Source of the DNA: Dunaliella salina
Lineage: Eukaryota > Chlorophyta > Chlorophyceae > Chlamydomonadales > Dunaliellaceae
Length of the DNA: 19,691 nt
NCBI GenBank assembly: GCA_002284615.2
Contig: MU069587.1
Location: 207,025-226,715, forward strand
Direction of reading: 5' to 3'
Below the pieces are notes generated by a model. That model was given only the letters and a program-made list of their open reading frames with translations. It did not search any database and had not been told where the DNA came from. This document shows positions 1 to 12,056 of the stretch, one piece after another (within the stretch, counting starts at the first letter, position 1; the number at the start of each line of letters is the position of its first letter). Position numbers and translations under genes: made by a program.

Positions 1-23
1 CACGCACACACGCACGCACGCAC

Positions 24-25
<2 letters not shown>

Positions 26-101
<76 letters not shown>
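26..101. repeat. (AC)n microsatellite
   Basis: Uninterrupted AC dinucleotides of about 76 bp, preceded by a CACG-rich start and followed by an imperfect (CAT)n stretch. It lies in the GGPPS intron that follows exon 7. Confidence 0.97.
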
Positions 102-4116
<4,015 letters not shown>

Positions 4117-4898
4117 CTGATGGGCGGCCATATTCCAGGCCCCCTACTTTGATGCAAACTTACACTACTTAATGACAAATCGACGTCGCAGAGCAGGCTG
4201 CAATTGCCTTGATGCACGAGCCAACCACCCACAACCTCCTCACGAGACCCAATCAACACAGTGATTTGTATTAAACAATGTATAAGTTGTAAGGAAATGA
4301 CTGCTTCGGATGGGAATTTTTGCTGACGCCCAGCAGGGGAAATTTTTCTGATCCATATTTTTCGTGGTGGCATTTTGACGAAGTGCACTGATAAAAGTTG
4401 TTGGATGTATTCGGAACTTCCCGAAAAGGCCCGTTTACGGACTGTGATTTGGACCACGCAGCATTTTGGAACACTAGCTTTTTTGCGGCTGTATGCATTT
4501 TCGAAAAAGAGACTACATGTTACTTTTACCTCTGATTTCTTATCTTCATCCGAGGTGCTTGGGGCGCTCCATGGTTAGAAACACGGGCTGCAGGTAGTGA
4601 GACTCCTTCTTTCCAGCTGCCAGGCCCGCATTCTCCCTTAGCTCATTGCCGGCTATAATCTTGTGTCTGGATTTTCAATTTCCAGTAAGCTTAGAATTCT
4701 TCGAAGATCTTCGAAGATCTGTCAGCATCCCCATGATGAGGTGGCATGCCTGAATGTGCAGAGAGTTTGGGGGTGTGTTGCACCTACATTTTGCCCAGCT
4801 TGCTTGAGAACCCACTTACATTGCTCAGCAGAATTGTTGCAAAATCAATTGCACTGCGGTGGCACATAACACGCAGTTCAGATTTTGAAGTTTCAAAA
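4117..4898. other. Intergenic sequence upstream of GGPPS, no gene seen
   Basis: Should contain the GGPPS promoter and 5' leader. I saw no long open frame with family features and no clear TATA element. One short palindromic element is present at 4698-4721, where TCGAAGATCT is repeated directly and AGATCTTCGAAGATCT is a perfect 16-bp palindrome. Confidence 0.5.
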
Positions 4899-5097
4899 TG
4901 CAACGTGAACTGACGGTTGTTAGTTGTCTGATATTCTGAGTATCTTGCAAATGATCTTCGAGAAATTATTGAGGAAATTCATGATGAACATGTTGATGAT
5001 TTTTGAAAGATGAACATCGTGCAAGGACAAGTCTAACCCTCGTTCTGTGTGTCCTGTTGCGCACTTTGCAAGTTAGTGACGTTAAGGTAAGTGCCCA
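4899..5097 (+). repeat. 5' LTR of the gypsy element
   Basis: Starts TGCAACGTGAACTGACGG and ends GTGCCCA. Matches 6539-6738 along its whole length, including GATATTCTGAGTATCTTGCA and ATGTTGATGATTTTTGA. Contains AAGGTAAGTGCCC near its end, which resembles a splice donor. The right boundary is set by where the two copies stop matching, so it could be about 10 bp longer. Confidence 0.87.
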
Positions 5098-5114
5098 ACT
5101 GTAATTACAGTTGG
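5095..5114. repeat. 20-bp perfect palindrome at the LTR/internal junction
   Basis: CCAACTGTAATTACAGTTGG is its own reverse complement. It spans the point where the 5' LTR stops matching the 3' LTR, where the primer-binding site would be expected. It may mark the deletion that removed gag and most of pol. Confidence 0.85.
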
Positions 5115-6227
5115 TAGCGAAGCCCTTCCTGACCACTGCTGAGAACAAGTGAGCCATGACCTCATCACTGGCTTACCCAAACCCCCGGGAGGTAATGATG
5201 CCATTGTGACTTTTGTAGACAGGCTGTCAAAAAGAATTTTAGTTGTGCCTACATCCAGTACCATTGACGCAGTTGGCTATGCAAATTTTCTTTGACAACA
5301 TTTTTAGACATTTTGGCCTGCCAAAGGTTCTAGTTTCTGACCGTGACCCACGCTTTACATCCAACTTCTGGAAAGCGCTTTTTAAGCGCCTGGGCACCAA
5401 CTTGAATATGTCAATTTCACATCACCCCCAAACTGACGGGCAAACTGAGCGAGCTGCCGCACCGTGGAAGACAGGGTCAGAGCTTATCTTGCGCCCTACC
5501 AATCAGATTGGGATGAGCACCTTGTGGCAGCAGGATTTGCATATAATAACAGTGTGCAGGCCAGCACTGGTTTCACGCCATTCTATCTCAACCACGGGAG
5601 ACACCCTCACACACCTCTGTCTCTGACCATAGCATATTTACAACCATCCACTAGGGACAACAACCCAGCAGCCATAGGTTTTGTTGGAAGATTCCAGTCA
5701 AGCCTGTCCAGAGCAAAAGATGCTCTGCATAGAGCGCAGCAAAGGCAACAAAAATATGCAGATCAGAAGAGAAGAGATGCAGAATATTTAGTTGGAGGCA
5801 TGGTTTTCCTCTCTACCCAAAACCTCACCCTGAAAATGGGTGAAAACACCACACCCAAACTGAGCCCCAAATTCATCAGGCCTTTCAAAATAACAAAAGT
5901 GCTGTCACCTGTGGCCTACCAACTTCAACCGCCCAACACAAAGAAGTGCCACAGTGTCTTTCATATCAGCTTGTTGAAAAGAATTGAAGATAGTGATTCC
6001 TTGTTTCCAGCAATAAAACAGCAACCACCCCCGTCTGTGCATGTTGAAAGTGGCCAAGCGTGTTCCACTGTAGATTACATCATGAGCCATGAACCTAAAA
6101 CTGCCAAATCTTATGAAGAGGCGAAAAATACTTGATCAAGTGGGAAGGCTATCCCCTTTGGGAGGCTACCAAAGAGCCAGCAGGAAATATTTTCAAAGAT
6201 GTTCCTCAGGTTGTAAAACACAACTAG
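5113..6227 (+). pseudogene. Ty3/gypsy integrase with chromodomain, broken
   Basis: Catalytic core of an rve-type DDE integrase. Frame 1 reads EQVSHDLITGLPKPPGGND and [14 protein letters not shown], with a TGA at 5140-5142 where the family has Trp. It stops at 5293. The next frame gives [20 protein letters not shown], with the second Asp of DDE, and [11 protein letters not shown] lost base near 5455 moves to a third segment holding [10 protein letters not shown], with the Glu of DDE, then [20 protein letters not shown]. The C-terminal part includes KLSPKFIRPFKITKVLSPVA and SVFHISLLKR, typical of the gypsy integrase tail. A further shift at about 6124 leads to the chromodomain. One nonsense codon and three frameshifts make it non-functional. 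Confidence 0.9.
6126..6227 (+). pseudogene. Chromodomain at the integrase C-terminus, out of frame
   Basis: Frame from 6126 reads KYLIKWEGYPLWEATKEPAG, then NIFKDVPQVVKHN and TAG. This is the chromodomain core (YLVKWxGYxxxEATWEP in the family). The upstream frame ends in SYEEAK at a run of five A; one more A would join them, so the break is probably homopolymer slippage. Chromodomains direct chromovirus integration toward particular chromatin. Confidence 0.85.
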
Positions 6228-6524
6228 AAAAACTTAGAAAAGAAACAAATCTCGTCAGCACAACAGTCCAAAGCTGCTGAAAAATTGCAGCAGCCTGTTT
6301 CTTTGTCTTCTTCTTTGCCATTGCAGGTCAGCCGCCGGAGGGAGGAGCCACCACTACAGCAGCAGGACTACCAGCGTCCAACTCGGACACGAAAGCAGCC
6401 TGCAAAGTATCAATGGTTTTGCATGAGTAGCTGCAGCTGGTAGTTTGAGGCTCCCTCTAGTGAATGCTGACGCTCTGACTGGACATATTTTTCTCTTCCA
6501 CAGTTGCTTCCCTATCCTGAGTTT

Positions 6525-6538
6525 AAAGGAGGGGAGAA
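6525..6538 (+). promoter_or_regulatory. Polypurine tract, plus-strand primer site
   Basis: AAAGGAGGGGAGAA, all purine, touches the TG that begins the 3' LTR. This is where LTR retroelements prime plus-strand DNA synthesis, and it fixes the left edge of the LTR. Confidence 0.85.
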
Positions 6539-6738
6539 TGCAATGTGAACTGACGGTTGTTAGTTGTCTGATATTCTGAGTATCTTGCAAACCGTCTTCG
6601 AGAAATTATTGAGGAAATTAATGATGAATAATGTTGATGATTTTTGATAGATGAACATCGTGTAAGGACAAGTCTGACCCTCGTTCTGTGTGTCCCGTTG
6701 CGCACTTCGCAAGTTATTGACGTTAGGGTAAGTGCCCA
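6539..6738 (+). repeat. 3' LTR of the gypsy element
   Basis: Begins TGCAATGTGAACTGACGG right after the polypurine tract and matches the 5' LTR to GTGCCCA. Its flank (GCCTTAACATTAG) does not match the 5' side of the element, so there is no visible target-site duplication. Confidence 0.87.
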
Positions 6739-7441
6739 AGCCTTAACATTAGAGAACACGCCAGGAAATTTACACAATTTAACCAGGTTTGCGCACGCTT
6801 TGGACTGTCAAGCGGTATCACCCATATTGTGAGGAAATGTGAGGGGGAAGGGCTGGCAGTGTCAGGGATTGCGAGGAATTGGGACTTTGACGTCACATTG
6901 TCGACAATTGGGTAAGGGCACATTGCTGAAATGGCTCGGGCGGGGGCATCTCAGTGGGATTCAACCCTTGACATCCAGAAAGGCCGGTGCCAAACCTTGC
7001 AATAGATAAGTAAATCCGCCACCAAAAAGAGATGATGCCTTTTTCCTCTATGCAATAATGTGCAATGAGGGATGCATCCTAGTCGCCTAAGCTGACCATT
7101 TTCAGGGGATTTGCCACAGGAAAAATTTTTGAGCCTCCTGGGCCTCAACCCTCCCAAACTTTCTCATTCAGTCATGTTTTATGATTAAATTTTGCACCCC
7201 TCCCAAATCTGCCCCTTGGGTCGAGTAGTCCTGGGATCGATTTTGCACGGATGCCCTCACACAGTCATTCACAATAATATACCCTTTCCCTTCCTTTCCT
7301 TGCTCTCACTGAGTTCCAGAGTCCCAGAAAGCTTCCAAGAGCGTGGCTCATCGTCTTGTGCCTAAGGAAATGGCATTCCAGTGTGAAACATTCAGAAAAG
7401 AAAAAAATTACGTAGGCAGAGAAACTCTCCCTGCATCAATT
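6739..7441. other. Spacer between the gypsy element and the Dualen-like cluster, no gene seen
   Basis: No frame shows family features. It contains a TGACGTCA palindrome (about 6889-6896) followed closely by ATTGTCGACAAT, both short and possibly chance. The last about 70 bp (from 7372) keep an open plus-strand frame that may continue the element fragment at 7442, but I could not match it to the other copies. Confidence 0.5.
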
Positions 7442-7521
7442 AAGGAAAAGGAGACACCTTGGCTCAAAAGAGCCGCGAGCCCCCTTCACCACAAGGTATG
7501 AAAAAGAGAAAGCTAATGTGG
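7442..7521 (+). mobile_element. Inverted fragment of a Dualen-like element (fragment D)
   Basis: About 80 bp on the plus strand match the reverse complement of the window end (19691 to about 19611). Shared words include AAGGAAAAGGAGACAC, TTGGCTCAAAA, CACCACAAGGTATGAAAAAG and GCTAATGTGG. In host element B this codes for the start of the region before the methyltransferase-like domain; here indels destroy the frame. It faces fragment C, and the two overlap at GCTAATGTGG. Because the match runs to the window edge, the true fragment may be longer to the left. Confidence 0.8.
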
Positions 7522-8684
7522 ATCTGGAGGGTTGCTAGAAGCACTTGGCTCTAGAACCTGGCTGTGGAAAGTATGTTTGTTTTCAATAGCGCGGCGTGTG
7601 GAGACTAGTTTGTGGGCATATTGGACAGAATGGGCATGAAGTTGTCGAGCAAGATTCGTGGCACGCTGGTGATCCAATCCTTGTTGTTTGAATTGCTTCA
7701 GGGTGCGCTCAGCGTAAATAGTTGCACCTACACCCAGGAGGATAGGGTGAATTGTAACGGCTTTGGCTAATAAGTCTACAAAGGTCTGCATGCTGCCGCT
7801 TTGCCGCGTTGAACTGATGCTCTGGCCTTGTGTCTTCACAAAACTTGATTTCTTTTAGGTGCACATGACGTTCATTTGCATAAAGTCCATGGGGTTGCTT
7901 CATGCGGATAGTTCTGGTGGTCCTTTGCGGGGAGCTGCGCAAAGCGTGATGGGAATTGGTAGGAAAAACACCGTTTGAAGTATGATTGGCGTTAAAAGGG
8001 GTGATCAAAACAGCATCTGGTCGACTGGAATTGAGTATTTCCCTCTCTGGAAGGTTACGAGGGAAGAAGTAAGCAGGTAAACTTCTGTTTGATGCACGTG
8101 TAGGGAGTTGGAGGTTTTGTCGAGCAAGCTTAAAATCGCTTCCTATGTCTGTGTATACTAGGCCTGCCCCTACAGGGCATTTGCTGAGGGCTTTTGTAAT
8201 CATTCTGCCTGCAATGTTATGGCTTTCAGTTCTCATGTTAGAGATGATATGATTTTGGCAGCCTGAGAGCATGTGTAGTACGCTCTCCAGATGATGGCAG
8301 CCTGGAAGTGGGCAAGATGGATCAGTTGACCTTTTAAAACGTACTGCATGTTTTTGGTTGTAGAGGGTGCCTATGCGGTACTGCAGGATGGTACGCTTCA
8401 TGGGTACAGAAATGCCGGCCATATTTCTGAAGGCATTGCTATTTTTTTAATCTATTTGCAGTAGTAAGTTTTGATAGTAAGAGTAGTAACCTGTTTTGGC
8501 ATTGGCATATCTAAGCTTGTGTTTAGAATGCATGTGGGATTTGAGAGCATCTCAAAGATTGGGGAGATAGGTGAGCTTGTGGGTGGGTGGTGGACCCGTA
8601 GATGTGCCTGCATGCACTCTAGAGAGATCTTTCTTCCTTGGCTAACCAGAAAATATTTGTAAATGGATTTCCACCAGGACCTGC
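7513..8684 (-). pseudogene. Fragment C: CCHC finger and restriction-like endonuclease end of a Dualen-like element
   Basis: Read on the minus strand it starts AGPGGNPFTNIFWLAKEE, the segment that follows RNase H in this family, and meets stops (one at 8552-8554). An open frame at 8422-7709 then has a zinc finger CPLPGC-x7-H-x4-C and the endonuclease core RPDAVLITP...HLKEIKFCEDT, a PD...E-x-K pattern. A shift near 7760 moves to the frame ending VTIHPILLGVGATIYAE and SASSNPPDPH-stop. Element A has the same order with CPLCANTDSINHVLLRC and RPDALFV...VELEFCPDT. C lacks everything upstream of its start, and its 3' UTR is replaced by fragment D. It is best read as the severed end of host element B. 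Confidence 0.85.
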
Positions 8685-8749
8685 AAAAGAAAAGAAAAAG
8701 AAAAGAAAAGTCTACGCAAGCCAAAGTTTGCGTGCATTAAGGGAAGAAC
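8685..8749 (-). repeat. 3' terminal tail of element A
   Basis: On the minus strand: GTTCTTCCCTTAATGCACGC, then TTTGGCTTGCGTAGA, then repeated CTTTT units. It abuts fragment C directly. The same about 64 bp recur at 15604-15669 as an independent insertion with a target duplication, which shows this is the true 3' terminus of the family and not chance. ACGCAA...TTGCGT can pair as a small hairpin. Confidence 0.85.
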
Positions 8750-8832
8750 CCTTAACAAAAGTTAGAGGCCTCACCAGGAGGCCCTCCACCTAAACCAGAC
8801 AAAATTAGCCTAGGAGAGAGCAAGAGACAGAA
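8750..8832 (-). other. 3' UTR of element A with a hairpin
   Basis: Follows the CATTAG that closes a C-terminal NPPDPH reading shared with fragment C. Contains GGCCTC-CTGGT-GAGGCC, a 6-bp perfect stem with a 5-nt loop, at about 8767-8783. Such a structure could be recognised by the element's RT, as in other non-LTR elements, but that is inference. Confidence 0.5.
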
Positions 8833-8874
8833 CTAATGGGGATCTGGAGGATTGCTAGCGATGCCCCTGAGCGC

Positions 8875-10971
8875 TCAAACTCTCCTTCTTCCATCCTCAG
8901 CCGCCGCCGCGCGCACAGCAAACCCCTTCCCAGATGCCCTCTGAAAGCAAAGTGCATGTCTAGTGTTAACAATGGTGGATAATCTTTGGATGGCATGGTT
9001 TCTGAGCTTGGATGCTAGTGATTCGGCTTTCTGTTTGGTTAGACCCAGATTTATGAGAGGTGAAATTGTTAGCTCATTGTAAATCGTGCCACCCACAACA
9101 ATTAAGATAGTATGGGAAGTCACTTTGTTATTCCCGTTTGGGTTTCTTAAGCTGCGTCTTCTAAGTCTAGCTATGGTGTGGGAATGTTGAGTCCGTGCAC
9201 GTTCTAAAGTGATGAAGGAATTTGTGTCGGGGCAGAATTCAAGTTCGACGAGGTGAATATCCCTATCTTTTGGGGGGATCTTGGTAGGATCAAGGTGGGC
9301 TTGTCTGCCTGGGATGGGGCGCACAAAAAGAGCATCAGGGCGGCTTTGGTATCGAGCGGGTGAGGCAATGTCATTTGGGAAAACCCAATCCGGAATAGCT
9401 TGAGAGGTGTTTTCAGGGATTTGTATACCTTGATCCAGAAGTCTGTCATAATTGCAGCCATCCATGCTAATGAGGGATGAGCCATACCGGCCTTTACTCA
9501 GGGCTTTTACACAGAGACTAAGGGCCGCATGGTGTCTGTTGGTGTGCATCCCACTCATTGTTGGGTTGGTACACCTAAGCAGAACGTGATTGATGCTGTC
9601 CGTATTTGCACAGAGTGGGCATCTATCAGAACTGGAGAAATTGAAGTTGGAGGCATGACTCTGTGTGTACAGTGTATCCGTTCGATACTTCATAAAATCT
9701 ATTTGCTGTTTAAGGGTTATCTTTGGGCTTTTCCAGAAGGAGTTGCTGATCTCCTTGTTTGCAAGTTGAGGGGTTGGGTTGTAAGCTTCAGTGTTGGCAT
9801 TGGTGGTGGGTGGTGTGGCATCGTTAAGCTTCTGCCATCTCTGGTAGTGGTATTCAGAGGTGTCAGCAGAGCCAAGCTTGTGTTTCTTGTGCATGTGTGT
9901 TTTGAGTTTGTCGCTCAGGTTGGTAAGATAGTGCATCGGAAGCGTGTGGGAGCGGTGCACATGCATGCCATCATTTTGTGTGGAAGAGGTCTTCAATGAA
10001 AGCCGATAGAAATTGTGGAAAGGATCCCTGGCATCTGGAAGTGCAATGTCTATGGCGTGAGAGAGGGCTGCGGTGCGAGCGCAAGCGTCGGCCCCTTTGT
10101 TTCCTATGATGCCAGAGTGGGCTTTGACTTTGTAAAAATGGATAGGGTGAGGGGAGTGCTCTACTATGGTTGATATTGCATGAATGAGCTCTGCATGTAG
10201 GTGATACCTCATGCGCATCGGGTTAAGGGTTTGATTAGAAATCTGAAAAAGGCATGATGCACTATCAGTGGCAATCTCAGTTTGCTCGTGTTGGAACGCC
10301 ACAAGGATGCCCACAAGTTCTGCTCTAGTGATGGTATTGGTTGGCCCATGGCCATTGGGTTTTATGTGCAGTTGCAAGTGTTGGGAGGGTGCAGCAGTGT
10401 TACTTCCTGGTTTGTAAACACCTGAGCCGGAAAGGGGTGGGGTGTCGTCATCTTTGTGTTTCACACTGCCATCAGTGTAGGTGATTTCCCTCCAGTCCTT
10501 GATTTTAAGAGTGAACATCTTTTTGAAGTTGGCAGGGGTGAATTCTGTCCTTTCCTGAGGGCACTTGTGTGAGCAGCTATGGGTGTCAGGGGGGAGTGAT
10601 TGGAATTTCTGTTTCCAAGTATTTGATGCAAGGTATTGGTGGGTACGCAGCAGCGTGACAGTGTTTGGAGAATCCAAAGGTAGCCAACAAGCTTCTGGTG
10701 TAACTTGCTTTACATCTCGCTGGAGGGACTGAAACCAGTCTTTGTTTGCGGTATCTAATATTTCTCTGGCGTTAGTGTTCCACACAATGATGAGTTGCAT
10801 AGGATAGGAAGGTGGAGTAGGATTGGTGATGGTATCAAACCAGTGTTGTGGTGCTTGGAATTGGATTTTCCTTGCAGGGAATTTGGCAAGAACTTTTGCA
10901 GTATCTGGATATTGTTTCAGCCAGCTCATATAAGCGTTACAGCTGAAGCCTCTCCAGTGCGGCAGGAGCAT
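8875..10971 (-). CDS. Element A C-terminal polyprotein: end of methyltransferase-like domain, RNase H, CCHC finger, restriction-like endonuclease
   Basis: The longest open frame in the window, 698 codons. Residues 1-95 finish the methyltransferase-like domain (MLLPHWRGFSCNAYMSWLKQ, IQFQAPQHW, YPMQLIIVWN). RNase H follows with all four acidic residues: D167 (ITYTDGS), E218 (TRAELVG), D236 (ATDSAS) and D295 (GADACA), with H285 in KVKAHSG. A CCHC finger (C451, C454, H462, C467) precedes the restriction-like endonuclease core R544-P545-D546 and E576-L-E578-F-C. This order is typical of Dualen-type and R2-type C-termini. The reading enters from the previous frame by a shift near 10985. The end is odd: a GC-rich stretch (8891-8930) replaces the expected residues, and the C-terminus conserved with fragment C lies in another frame. 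RNase H and endonuclease look catalytically intact, but alone they cannot mobilise. Confidence 0.85.
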   Translation of the reverse strand: MLLPHWRGFSCNAYMSWLKQYPDTAKVLAKFPARKIQFQAPQHWFDTITNPTPPSYPMQLIIVWNTNAREILDTANKDWFQSLQRDVKQVTPEACWLPLDSPNTVTLLRTHQYLASNTWKQKFQSLPPDTHSCSHKCPQERTEFTPANFKKMFTLKIKDWREITYTDGSVKHKDDDTPPLSGSGVYKPGSNTAAPSQHLQLHIKPNGHGPTNTITRAELVGILVAFQHEQTEIATDSASCLFQISNQTLNPMRMRYHLHAELIHAISTIVEHSPHPIHFYKVKAHSGIIGNKGADACARTAALSHAIDIALPDARDPFHNFYRLSLKTSSTQNDGMHVHRSHTLPMHYLTNLSDKLKTHMHKKHKLGSADTSEYHYQRWQKLNDATPPTTNANTEAYNPTPQLANKEISNSFWKSPKITLKQQIDFMKYRTDTLYTQSHASNFNFSSSDRCPLCANTDSINHVLLRCTNPTMSGMHTNRHHAALSLCVKALSKGRYGSSLISMDGCNYDRLLDQGIQIPENTSQAIPDWVFPNDIASPARYQSRPDALFVRPIPGRQAHLDPTKIPPKDRDIHLVELEFCPDTNSFITLERARTQHSHTIARLRRRSLRNPNGNNKVTSHTILIVVGGTIYNELTISPLINLGLTKQKAESLASKLRNHAIQRLSTIVNTRHALCFQRASGKGFAVRAAAAEDGRRRV

Positions 10972-11144
10972 GAAGGTGGCAACTGGATCTGTGGAATGAG
11001 GGCGGAGTGCACTGCGTGGCGTAGGAGTTTAAACATCATTTCATCATCGTGTGGAGGATGGCAGAAGGAGAAGCCAGTGTAGCGCACAGAGAGGGCGTCT
11101 GTGTGCGCCCCAAAGACCTGGTCTCGGTAGTTTGTGCTGAAATA
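10690..11144 (-). pseudogene. Methyltransferase-like domain of element A (PCIF1/N6-adenine type, tentative)
   Basis: The segment reads YRDQVFGAHTDALSVRYTGF, SFCHPPHDDEMM, then KLLRHAVHSA, and after a frameshift near 10985 ATFMLLPHWRGF, IQFQAPQHW and YPMQLIIVWN. A short acidic or Gly motif, then a [N/H]PP motif, a helix, a hydrophobic strand ending P-x-W and a later strand with VW is the arrangement of PCIF1-type N6-adenine methyltransferases (NPPF, then FIPEWR). Element B repeats it as GAIHNAFSSKFSGFSVCHPI and ATFMFLPAW, so it is a real conserved domain. The HPPH and HPIY forms differ from NPPF. Family assignment is from motif order only. Confidence 0.42.
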
Positions 11145-12056
11145 AGTGTTGTAGGTATTTTCAAAATCAAGAGGGCTGGAAAACCTCTCCGCTGAGACCA
11201 TGCACCATTTATGCAGGGCTGATCGGATGTGGGAAGGAGTAATAAACATGTTTGAATTGAAAACCTTTTTGCTCTGGGCCAAAAGATTTTTCTGTTGAGC
11301 CTTTTGGCGTGAGAGCAGACCCATGATTTCAGATGCTGAACACTGGACAGGGGGCTGAATGGTGGCATGGATGCCTGTTCTTTTGGCTGCTTTGTAAGCT
11401 TCGAGCAGGGTTGTGAGCCTTTCTATAGTGAGCATGTCCATGCATTTGCCATTGGCATTGTAGATACAGGCGCATTCAGAGGTGGTTACCTCTGGCATTC
11501 GTGTTGGCATGGCAACCTCATCAGTTGTGTCCGAGTGAAGAGTTTCTTTCATGAGGTCAACACTTCTAATGATAATTTCACATTGCCATGTTGGCATGAT
11601 ATCTGTCTGGGGATTGGTAGGTTGGAAGTCAAAGGTGACATTCTTGCAAATTGCGCAGCTGGTGGTTGAGAGCCATGGAGATTCAGATAGGCTCTGAGGA
11701 TTGCCTTCAAAGGCTTGGTTGACAAGATTGTCCAGGTCTATTTCAATGGCCAAGGGGTCTTCTATTTGCTCTGGTCTTTCCTCTGTGTCAAAGGCTTGCA
11801 CATGAGCATCCAGGTCTGGATGCATTCGTAGCATTTCTTCAGCTTCCCATTTAGGATGCCACTCTACATAGATCATTTCACAGTCCTCAGATAAGTTGAT
11901 CCTTTCCGCTCCTTGGGAGTCTGACAGGGATGCGCAGGCAGGGCAGTCCCAGTGCTCATTTTGTTCGCTCAGTGCCCGGTCATTTTGGGAGCATGCTTTG
12001 ACATCTATGAGACAGTCCCAGTGGTATGTGCGGTGGCAGGTATCACAGGTGGGCAT
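10926..12056 (-). pseudogene. Element A middle region: end of PHD finger, chromo-like domain, conserved region before the methyltransferase
   Basis: A 376-codon open frame. Residues 4-41 hold the second half of a PHD-type zinc finger: C4, C7, H12, C15 (CDTCHRTYHWDC) and C38, C41 (WDCPAC). The first zinc pair, CQLC, lies in the preceding frame. Residues 58-90, MIYVEWHPKWEAEEML then HPDLDAHVQAF, resemble a chromodomain strand and helix (YxVEWxPxWExEE). A second possible zinc site is CAIC (134-137) with C195, C197 and C205. Residues 205-285 form the region shared with element B (SEIMGLLSRQ, then PSHIRSALHKW), of unknown role. The frame ends in the methyltransferase-like domain, where a frameshift passes to the next frame. 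Confidence 0.72.

Larger units (their letters stand above)
4899..6738 (+). mobile_element. Deleted, inactive Ty3/gypsy (chromovirus) LTR retrotransposon
   Basis: Two direct LTRs (4899-5097, 6539-6738) bracket about 1.4 kb that codes only for a broken integrase with a C-terminal chromodomain. A 14-nt all-purine tract lies directly before the 3' LTR. gag, protease, RT and RNase H are absent, so an internal deletion has joined the 5' LTR region to integrase. I counted about 14 differences between the LTRs (near 7%), so the insertion is not recent. No target-site duplication is visible: CAAAA precedes the 5' LTR but does not follow the 3' LTR. Integrase before LTR with a chromodomain is the Ty3/gypsy chromovirus layout. 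Confidence 0.88.

Noticed and set aside
5110..5125. Possible primer-binding site (TTGGTAGCGAAGCC) after the 5' LTR
   Set aside because: It resembles the TGGTATCAGAGC type only loosely, and the nearby sequence can be read as degraded integrase. The deletion junction may have removed the real site.
8452..8724. 90-codon minus-strand open frame as a separate gene
   Set aside because: It is an out-of-frame reading of element A's tail and the start of fragment C; the family frame (AGPGGNPFTNIFW) lies next to it.
9529..9999. 156-codon plus-strand open frame
   Set aside because: Antisense to the RNase H/endonuclease frame, which shows clear family motifs.
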